A DNA stretch of 64,000 nt from positions 186,001 to 250,000 of the forward strand of contig JBAKBP010000678.1 in NCBI GenBank assembly GCA_037953745.1. Direction: 5' to 3'. The stretch is from Lithodes maja. Lineage: Eukaryota > Arthropoda > Malacostraca > Decapoda > Lithodidae. The position numbers and the translations under genes were made by a program. Below are positions 56,411 through 64,000 of the stretch, in pieces. Every line of letters starts with the position of its first letter. Position 1 is the stretch's first letter. A model generated the notes under the pieces. The model ran no database searches and was not told where the DNA came from. It saw only the letters and a list, made by a program, of their open reading frames with translations.

Positions 56411-56525
56411 TTGCCCAAGTGTTTAACGGCCATGCCTGGTGACACGTTCGGAACGACCCAGTTAGCAGACAAGGGTTCGCCGGCTGTACTACTCTCGGAT
56501 CCACCCGCCTTAAGACCGGCCCCGG

Positions 56526-59183
56526 GAATGAGAGAGACATTAGTTTTTTTATGGTGGTGGAGGTGGTGGTGGTGGACGCTTCGCCGGCTGGCTGGCGTTG
56601 GCAGAAGACGTGCCCTGACCTGGTTTATTATAGCCTCTTCCTTTCTGACCTGTAAACTTACCCTGTTTGTACCTGTACTGACCTTGAGTGGAGGAGGACT
56701 TAGGTAGATGAAAGGGCTTAGATCCCCCCGGCTGTGCTTTTGCGACTGGCTTGGGTTTGGGGAAGTTAAAGGCAGGTTTCTTAGAAGGGGCGGGACTATG
56801 TTTAAAGGCCTGAGCCATATTAAAAACGGTTCTCCACACCTCAGGGGACATTAAAGAGGGAGTGAGCACTGGTGACATGACCACCTGATTCGCAATACGA
56901 TCAGGAAGCCTCCGCACTAAGGACATCCTGAGATCTTGTCGTGCTCGCACCGCCTCAAGCAAGGCTGTGCGTATATCACCCAATGACTGAATTGACGACT
57001 GAAGGAGCAGTCGCCGAGACAGTTCAACCGATCTTCTAGCATCCGCGTCTGCGATTGCCTGAGTGGACCGGAGCATCGATTTAGCCACCTGTTGCGTCAC
57101 AATGTACTGTGAGAACAGTCGAAATGCTTTCCCCCGTAGCCTAAATTCTCGGTCTAGGTGAGTAGGGGTAGGGGTAGTGAAAGGATCCTTGAGTTCACAT
57201 AAATTGATTTTGGGGGCAGCTAAGAAATCAAACAAAGCCGAAGGGACTCCGCCGGCAGAACACACTGGCATTGAAAACCAAGAATGACTATCCTGAGGGA
57301 TCTGGTGGGAAGTTTTTGAGGTGAAGGTGGTCGCAAAGTTCTGAGCCTCCGTCTCCCAATCCACCCCAAGGTCCTGGACCCAACTGCCCCACCTTCAACA
57401 CTGGATTAGCGGCTGAGTCTGTGACAGTTTGCAAATCAAGTTCTGGTGTGAGGGTTGATAGTGTTTTTATGTCATTAAAACCATCGTGCTTGGACCAGTC
57501 AGAAAACAGTTTCGAAGCTGAGGCAGGGGGCAGGGCAGGTTTAGCAGTATAAACTAAATAGTCCTGGTGATAATAATTAGGAATGGCCTTAACATTAACA
57601 TCTAGTACATTCCCCAAAGTATCCAAGGCCCTTAATTTTTTAGATTTATTGCCTTGTATTACTCACTCACGTGGTACCGGAAGTTCCCCTGACAAGGTAG
57701 GTTGAGCGACCTCTGGATTAGCGGGGATCAAGTGAACCCATGACTCATCTGGGCCGTACAGTAAGGGCATAGCTACCTTTCTCATAGGTGCTTTATCTAA
57801 AGGGGGTGGATTGACATCCGTTATAACCCTTACATTCGAAGTAGTCAGTGCCGCCGTAGCAGGCCGAGTGACCACCGATGGTGATATAGAGGGAGGGTGA
57901 GGGATCTGAGTCAAGGCAATAGAAGTCATCAGAGGCCGGACGTTAGAACCTGTCATAGGAGCTCCCAGGTCCACTGTAGGAGTCACCGGCTGTTGGGTAC
58001 AAAATTTAGTGAGAGCATTAACTAGCAGCCCATCTATTTCCTCTGCTGTGACAAACTTATTCGATGATGAACTCAAAGGTGAATCATTACGATCCTGTGC
58101 GGCGTCTAAAACTGACCCTGACTCCTGCACTTCCATGTATGAGATAATAGATACATCGTCTTTGTCATCCGGCTCACCACGAGAGGATTCCGCCGAAGCC
58201 GGAGTCTCATCTTGTTGTAAAGACAAGTCAGGAATAGATGATGGGATCGCCGCGTCCCTGTGGACATCAGCCACTGTTTGTGTACCATAGGACGAGAAAA
58301 CCACCAAACACCCAGGCCTTGGCCTGCACTCCCTTGGGAGTCTGACATACCCTCAATTATGGAGTTCCCACTTGACTCTGCCAGTGGACGATCACTGTCC
58401 ACTGAACTCTCCAAATCTAGAGTTAAAATACTAAGAGGTAAACTATCTTTTGGTGCTGGTACTAAATTCTCCCTATGAGATTGCACACTAGCTCTGTCGG
58501 GGGTAGAGGTATGACGAGAGGCACTAGACTCCGGTGAACGCCGGGAGGCCCTTCGATCATGTGAGTCCTTCCGGGACGATTTGTGGCTACGGTGCGACCG
58601 CGAACTGCTCTTGGGTTTAGAGGATTTCTCGCTATGTTCACTCGTTGACCCCTCTGTCTTACTCTTCTTGCTCATTGGTGAAGAAGAGAGACTCGGCAGC
58701 TGCTGCCTAAGCGGGGACCTGGACTTAGATCCCGCCCAGGACGAGGAGGCTGCCACCGGGGGCGTCGGTTCTCGCTGTCGTTTAGCTGTGCCTGGGGCTG
58801 GAGCAAGTATAGAACCCAGTCCAGTCTCTGTTCGTTTACGAACAGTTACTCTAGAGGGACGTTTAAGGGGAGGGTGCTCAATTAGTAACTTATCCCATAA
58901 CTGGACGTTATCGCATTGAAGTGACTTATGAGCCACAATAGTAGTATAAGCGGTCATTTGCTGCCTGACCTCCCGTAAGGCGACCGCTGCGGTCTTGTCA
59001 TTGTCTTGTAAGACTTTTAAACTGAGTTGGGAACAAAAGGTACAGTTTCGCATCACCCACAGACCCCTTGAGCGGTCGAGACATTTAACACATTTTATAC
59101 AAAGGGTGTGCGCAAAAATAGGGATACCTGAACAGGAGGGCGTAATGCATAAAGCAAAAAACCGGGGCAAAGGTAGCCATGAC
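56526..59183 (-). pseudogene. Gag-like protein of DIRS A2 (multiple breaks)
   Basis: The start ATG lies at 59183 after CAGTCTCTGTC, but one extra T in the run coding VF (near 59160) shifts the frame, and the readable part begins at 59170 in the shifted frame. The Cys cluster (CIKCVKC..CTFC), Arg/Ser-rich region (SSSRSHRSHKSSRKDSHDR) and conserved C-terminal half (RSVELSRRLLLQ) are present in segments 58106-59170, 57663-58307, 57288-57626 and 56549-57364. TGA replaces Trp after PRE at about 57663. It ends in a Pro run at about 56550. Confidence 0.82.
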
Positions 59184-61101
59184 AGAGACTGGTGGGAAAC
59201 TTACTCCAGGTTCTGTATAGACCTGCCGGGACCCAGCTCTGGAAAAAAAGAAAATTTCCAGGAATTAATGCTCAAAAGGTTAATCCAACATGTCCGCACA
59301 CAAGTGTAAAATAACCCGCCGGGTAACGAGACGCAATCCACAACGACTACGGCTCGTTACACGGTGGGGTTCCTAAGTAAAAGATTTCAAATTATCTTAA
59401 CTTGTCCAAAAAGATTTCTGAATACCCTCTGACATAATATAAAGACCCGCATGGCGTTTATAACTGATTTTAGTCTTTCCGGTGGTGTTTGTTTCCGGAT
59501 TCAATCTTGGAAAAAAAAAACTAAAAAAGACGCCGGCCCCCGAAATATCTCGTGGATCAAAAACTGGGAAGCCTGACACATATACGAGACCTAACTTCTC
59601 CCGAAGTAACATTTTAGATCGCCGTATGCTGAAGGCGGCGATACAAAACGTATCCCTCAATTGTCTGGTTAACTAACTGAATTGTAAATTCGTTATTCCC
59701 ACCCTTCCAGGGAGCACCCGCCGGGTGTGAATATTAGTTTAAAAACTGTTAACCCCAATTACGCCTTAAGCTGAAGGCGGCGATACAAAACGAATCCCTC
59801 AATTGTCTGGTTAACTAACTGAATTGAAAATTCGTAATTCCACCCTTTCAGGGAGCACCCGCCGGGTGTGAATAATAGTTTAAAAACGTTAACCCCAATT
59901 GTGCCTTAATTCGCCGTATGTTGAAGGTGATACACAATGCATCCCTCAAAAGTCTGGTCAACTAAACTGAATTTCTTTTGTAAATTCGTTCATCCCACCC
60001 TTCCAGGTTGCACCCGCCGGGTGATTTAAAGTTAACCCCAACCAATCCTATCCCCACTTCTTTGTAAAAGATCGCCGGGGAGGAAAAAACAACAACAGCT
60101 TAGTTTTTTATTGGCTTTGCAAAACCGAAAAAACTACAAACACGTGTCCGCATGAACACTGTTAGATGGGTACAGCCATCCCGCCGGGATTCATAAGGGG
60201 CCTGAAACAGGCACCACAGAGACGCAGTCCTAGGGAGCCACAGACACCCACTCGCCGGGGAAACAAGCCTGTTTTTAAACCACGCGTAGCTAAAACTTGG
60301 CAACCAGCCGGGTTTTTCATGTTGTAACCGAGAAAAACCCGCCGGAAATAACCCACCCCGTCCAGATACCATCTGAACGCAAAACAGGACCGAGGCGTAG
60401 CCAAAACACAACTAACGCCCAACATAGTCCGAGGAATTAGCCAATACACAACTAAACCAGGACACATAAATAGTCCGTGGAATTAGCCAAAACACAACTA
60501 AACCAGGACACACATGACACAGTAGTACATATTTATAACATAAATCAATAACACTTGTACATGTGGCAAAGCTACGAGAGGCTGGCTAGGCCTAGGCAGA
60601 CGGACATAAAAGTAAACATGTCGTAATATAAACAAAAAGCACTGAATTATATCACAACAAGAACCACCGTCAACACACCACTGTAGCAAACACTTCCGGC
60701 AAAGGGAAGAACTGACTCGGGACCCAGAAAAAACTTCACTAAGTGAAGAAAAATACGCTGGGAACGTCAGCAAAAATAAGCTAGCTCATCAGAAAGATAA
60801 AAGGAAGTAATAATAACGCGTAATGAAAGCCACCTGCATCACAAAGCTAGCTAACAGTGAAAAAGTTCACAAGTCCACAACAGGACCACGAGGGTACATC
60901 CGAAATAGATGCCCCAAACACACGACCCAAAATACACTGCACTGCGGGCAACCAGCCCAGGACACTCCTGCTACACATATCCTAACCTTACTCGATACAT
61001 CCCGGAGTAAACAAATGAGAAAAAACTCACTAGGGACGCAACAAATGCGAAACCAGCGGAGCGTGGGGAGACACGTCCGGGCAGGCTGAGCGCAGAACAG
61101 A
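59184..61101 (-). other. DIRS A2 leader region
   Basis: Counterpart of 384-2184 in A1. Many segments are colinear and nearly identical, including short frames such as that at 60971-61159, which equals 326-514 in A1 with a few changes and spans the ITR edge. No domain is present in these frames, so I treat them as leader. Confidence 0.6.
59617..60055 (-). repeat. Tandem repeat, 3 units of ~140 bp, DIRS A2 leader
   Basis: Three diverged units with GCTGAAGGCGGCGATAC, CCCTCAATTGTCTGG, CACCCGCCGGGTG and GTTAACCCCAA. A1 has two units of the same repeat (1456-1755). Confidence 0.8.
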
Positions 61102-61393
61102 GAAGGAAGAATGACGCCTGAGTCAGCGTCTGGTCAAAGATCCACACAAGTACATCCACGATATTATGGAAAGCTTATTGAATAGTTATTCTTATTTTCT
61201 TTTTGTTTTTATTTTTTACGAAGTTTTTTCGTAGTGAGAACCCAATTCATAATGACTGAAGCCATGAGTGAGGTCGCGTGCGCTCATGATGAAGGCTCCT
61301 CATATTTTAGATGCTCTGCGCGGTAGATTCAAAACTACGGCGGATGAGTGTTTGAAGAGGGTGCCTTATGTATAGGGCATGTTCGTCAATGAT
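61102..61393 (-). repeat. ITR of DIRS A2 (biological left end)
   Basis: Inverted copy of 49492-49784. The outer 18 bp to 61411 (GGAGGGGCCACTAATAAA) are the left-end extension. Confidence 0.92.
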
Positions 61394-61411
61394 GGAGGGG
61401 CCACTAATAAA

Positions 61412-61830
61412 TACATAGATTTATGGCTGTCTGAACTGGTTGGCATTGGCTCAACCTAGGGACAGGGCATGGGTGTATTAAATGAATGTGTATTCATGGT
61501 CATCATCATGTAGGTAGAGTCTGGCGGGTAAGAGGTGTAGGACACGAAGCAAAATAGAGTAGTGTGGACTGTGGATACGAAGGAGGTGATTGGAAGACGT
61601 ATAACAATTGTGGAAAAGTAAATGGAAGAGATGAACACAATGGTGGATAAAGATAACTAACCTAAGGATTGAATACATAGATTTATGGCTGTCTGAACTG
61701 GTTGGCATTGGCTCAACCTAGGGACAGGGCATGGGTGTTTTAACCTGGGAGGAACATATATAGATTTATGGGGCGATTGGTCTTCAGAAACTTAGTCTGG
61801 CAAGACAAGGTATTTTAGGGTATGTTGATA
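61412..61830 (+). repeat. Repeat cluster right of DIRS A2
   Basis: ACATAGATTTATGGCTGTCT plus CAACCTAGGGACAGGGCATG occurs at 61412-61471 and again at 61673-61732; GACAGGGCATGGGTGTATTA recurs at 61849. Between them, 61556-61670 resembles 36184-36300. This is the continuation of the repeat array seen left of A2. Confidence 0.75.
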
Positions 61831-62015
61831 TTGATATCCTAACTTAGGGACAGGGCATGGGTGTATTAACTTAAGGTGTATTTATGTTCATCATCATGTA
61901 GGTAGAGGTGTAGGACACGAGGGGTAGTGTATACGCGAGGTGTGGGAAAGGTCAATGTTTAGAAGGGGTAGGCAGGTGTGGTTTGGAGCTGCTTAACCCT
62001 GCGGGCTTCGGCCTG

Positions 62016-62017
<2 letters not shown>

Positions 62018-62048
<31 letters not shown>
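62018..62048 (-). repeat. Poly(T) tract, probably poly(A) tail of a minus-strand retroposon
   Basis: 31 T in a row. Read on the minus strand, it is a poly(A) run following about 240 bp with no long intact frame. That suggests a SINE-like or processed sequence, but no target duplication was found. Confidence 0.45.
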
Positions 62049-62452
62049 CTATATTCCAACTACTCCCTCTCGGGCATAGGCTGAGAGCCTGTACATTCCA
62101 CCGCCCAACACGGTGAAGCCCGTGAGGTCTTGTTCCAGTCTGGGGAGTGAGACATGCGAAGCATCCATCATGGCTCGAAGCAGCTCCATCTCTGAAGCGG
62201 CCGGTTGCTTCGCTCAAGTGCTTCACCGTCTCACCCTCCAGACTCAGACCCTCACTCTCAGAACGCCACCTATTGAGCAGTGAACTCACTAGGCATTGTC
62301 CCCCTGTAACATATTTTGAATATGGGAATATTCATACAGTGTTATTTAATCAGGGAACAACGAGGGTATTTTTTTGGCATTTCGGTGGGCTTTGTGGTAA
62401 TGCACTGATACTAGGTACAGCACAAATTCAATCCCAATAATATCTTCCCATT

Positions 62453-62526
62453 GACATATCGGGATTTGAACCCGGGTCCATTGGATTACCAATCCAGTGG
62501 CATGACCACTCCACTGAACTGGTTGG
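62453..62526 (-). tRNA. tRNA-like sequence, probably a SINE head or tRNA pseudogene
   Basis: On the minus strand it shows a perfect B box (GGGTTCAAATCCC), a plausible A-box/D-arm (GTTCAGTGGAGTGGTC) and an anticodon arm CTGGATTGGTAATCCA whose loop TTGGTAA would carry anticodon GGT (Thr). The would-be acceptor ends do not pair, so a functional tRNA is unlikely. It abuts the end of the frame at 62486-63151. Confidence 0.5.
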
Positions 62527-62531
62527 CTTGG

Positions 62532-63151
62532 TTACCTGGTCCTTTCGTTCTGTGGGCCTTTCTTTCGGGTGTTTCAGTGTGGTGTTCGCTCATGGCTTCT
62601 GTGGTGGGCTTCTCGTTCTGGGGCATTTTACTTCCCTCTCCTTCATTGTAGGCTCGTCCCCGAGCCTCAAGGGTGAAGTAAAAAGAAGCATAGTCATGGT
62701 GGGTCATTTTGAGTGTATTTAGAAGGTCCCACCAAGCATGAGAGCGAGGGTCAGGTTTCTTTTGCAGGTCAATGTAGACCTGTAGGAATGTGTCCTCTGT
62801 GTTGTGGAGGGCGGTTGCCCGGGCTTGATGTGGGCGTTGTAGACGGGCTAAGCGTCCTGTGGACGTTTTTACTTTAACCTTTCGTATGAATGGTTTGTAG
62901 ATTTCCCCCGTGGGGGTAGGGATGGGGGCGACGAAGGGTGTGGATTGGTTCATGGTGGAGGTCATGTATCGAGTGAGGTGTGTGGGACTGACAAGAGGCC
63001 TCTTCAGTGTGGTGAATGGGTTACTAACTGAAGGGGAGGGATTAACACGTGAAAACGGAGCTGGGGGTGAAGGGGGGATATGAGTCTGGGGTTTTGGGGG
63101 TTTTCTTGGGTGGTGTTGTAGGCTGGGAAAATATATTGAGGCAATGTGCAA
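62532..63151 (-). pseudogene. Retroelement-like ORF (WWDLLNTLK...FTLEARG)
   Basis: A frame of about 205 codons: a Pro/Ser-rich N-terminus, then basic RKVKVKTSTGRLARLQRPHQ, then a globular-looking segment HAWWDLLNTLKMTHHDYAS and FTLEARGRAYNEGEGS, and a polar tail with Glu and Lys. The last 14 or so codons run into the tRNA-like sequence. A related fragment lies at 8951-9175, so it is dispersed. The family is unknown to me; a LINE ORF1 or other element protein is the likeliest identity. Confidence 0.4.
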
Positions 63152-64000
63152 TATCGGTTTAGGTAAGGTGCGTGAGGGAGGTGTGTGAGAAAGAGGGGGT
63201 GTGTGTGTTGTGTGGCTTGGGTCTTTAGTGTAAGAACGGGGTGTTGTTTTTGTATAACTGTCTTTAAATCTGATGGGTCTGTTGATTATTCTACCTTTGG
63301 AGGTCCTGGTGGGAAGGTAGATGTTTGTCGTGGGACTTGAGTCGCTCGACGATGTTTTATATTGAGGGGAAGAACACTTTACAGGTGGAGGGTATTTAGT
63401 GGGGGTGAGGTCAGGGGATATTTAAGAGGTAGATGCGTGTGGAGGTTTTTGTCGAGTGAGGGTGGTAGGCGGAATGGAAGAGGATTTGGTGGGGGTATGT
63501 ATGGGGGTTCTCTCAGGGGCTACTTTGTGGGGGGATTCAAGTGGGGGTGTGGAGGTCGGGCCCGTTAATTTGGAGGGGCTTTGGTGAGGAGTTAGTTGCG
63601 TGTTAGACGTGGTGTGAGAGGAGGGGTTGGTCGTTGGCATAGTGTATATTTTAGGGGGGGGGGGGGTTCGATGAGATGAGGAGGTTGGTTGATGTGTGGG
63701 TGGGGTCACAGGGATATTGGAGGGGAAAGGGGTGGATGCGGAGGGGGGCTAGACGGGTGGGTAGGGAGTGGAGATTTAATTTGGAGGGTTGGGGGTAGGA
63801 ACGTGTGTGGAGTGTGTTCTTTGGTGGGGTCGGTGATTTGCTGGTGGTGGAAGTAGGCGGTTTTATGGGAGTTTGGTGGGGGGGGGGGGGGGGTAGATCT
63901 AGCAGGTCATTCGGGGTGATGAGGTGGGGGTTGTGAGGGGATGAGGTTGAAGAGGAAGGTATGTGTTTTCGTGGGGGGGTGGGGGTTGTTATTTTTGGAA
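63152..64000 (-). other. G/T-rich DNA with Pro/Ser/Thr-rich minus-strand frames
   Basis: The plus strand is G- and T-rich with G runs at 63653-63666 and 63877-63892. The minus strand reads Pro/Thr/Ser-rich (63422-63709) but low-complexity. It resembles 29.8-31.3 kb in composition. It may be the N-terminal part of the 62532-63151 protein, but no start, domain or repeat supports a gene. Confidence 0.3.

Larger units (their letters stand above)
49434..61411 (-). mobile_element. DIRS1-like retrotransposon, copy A2 (with nested DNA transposon)
   Basis: Minus-strand element from TTTATTAGTGG (61411) to ACCTATAA (49434), very similar to A1 along its whole length. It spans 12 kb including a 3.1 kb DNA transposon at 53296-56410; without that it is about 8.9 kb. 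Unlike A1 it keeps the full RT core. Gag has several breaks, the recombinase has one stop and a changed catalytic residue, and RT is interrupted near its start. Confidence 0.93.

Noticed and set aside
62453..62526. Functional tRNA-Thr gene
   Set aside because: Acceptor stem does not pair and the sequence sits inside a dispersed repeat; kept only as a tRNA-like SINE head.

Overview
This is eukaryotic DNA, almost certainly from an invertebrate animal. A decapod crustacean is the best guess: tyrosine-recombinase (DIRS1-like) retrotransposons, RTE-type LINEs and long-LTR Ty3/gypsy elements pack together this way in decapods, but the sequence alone does not prove it. I see no host gene, no functional cellular RNA gene and no prokaryotic gene structure. 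The window is a nested mosaic of mobile elements in repeat-rich spacer DNA.

Layout. Four long DIRS1-like retrotransposons make up roughly 60% of the window. A1 (76-8554, +) and A2 (49434-61411, -) belong to one subfamily; B (18697-29548, +) is a close relative; C (9806-18444, -) is more distant. Each has split inverted terminal repeats (ITRs), an internal complementary region (ICR) that mirrors both outer ends, a Gag-like gene with an N-terminal Cys cluster and an Arg/Ser-rich middle, a reverse transcriptase/RNase H gene, and a tyrosine recombinase gene. All copies are damaged. C keeps the only tyrosine recombinase with every catalytic residue. A1 has an in-frame RT deletion, B has lost the gag-RT junction, and A2 carries a 3.1 kb DNA transposon in its RT gene.

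Nesting. C sits inside a small piggyBac-like MITE bounded by TTAA. B has an RTE-type LINE fragment (26945-29292) in its right ITR and a 68 bp piece of DIRS terminus inside gag. C contains a 5'-truncated LINE tail (about 16510-17103). A2 sits in a tandem repeat whose empty site can be read nearby, with no target duplication.

From 29.7 to 34.9 kb lies a degraded minus-strand LTR element: a gag-like gene with a duplicated internal domain behind tandem LTR-like repeats; a third copy of that LTR lies at 46.6 kb. From 34.9 to 38.0 kb is gene-poor G-rich repeat DNA with a short LINE insertion that has an 11 bp target duplication. From 38020 to 46262 is a young Ty3/gypsy-type element with apparently identical 1851 bp LTRs and a 1280-codon reading frame coding Gag and protease followed by shuffled scraps of integrase, RT and RNase H. 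The last 2.5 kb holds a poly(T) tract, a tRNA-like SINE head and Ser/Thr/Pro-rich frames.

How the parts work: the enzymes here act on transposon DNA. DIRS RT/RNase H copies element RNA, the ITRs and ICR template a circular DNA, and the tyrosine recombinase inserts that circle without target duplication. The LTR elements and LINEs lack intact enzymes in this window and would need help from other copies. The less usual items are the very long open frame overlapping DIRS RT/RNase H, the scrambled but open LTR-element polyprotein, and the nested transposase of a family I cannot name.
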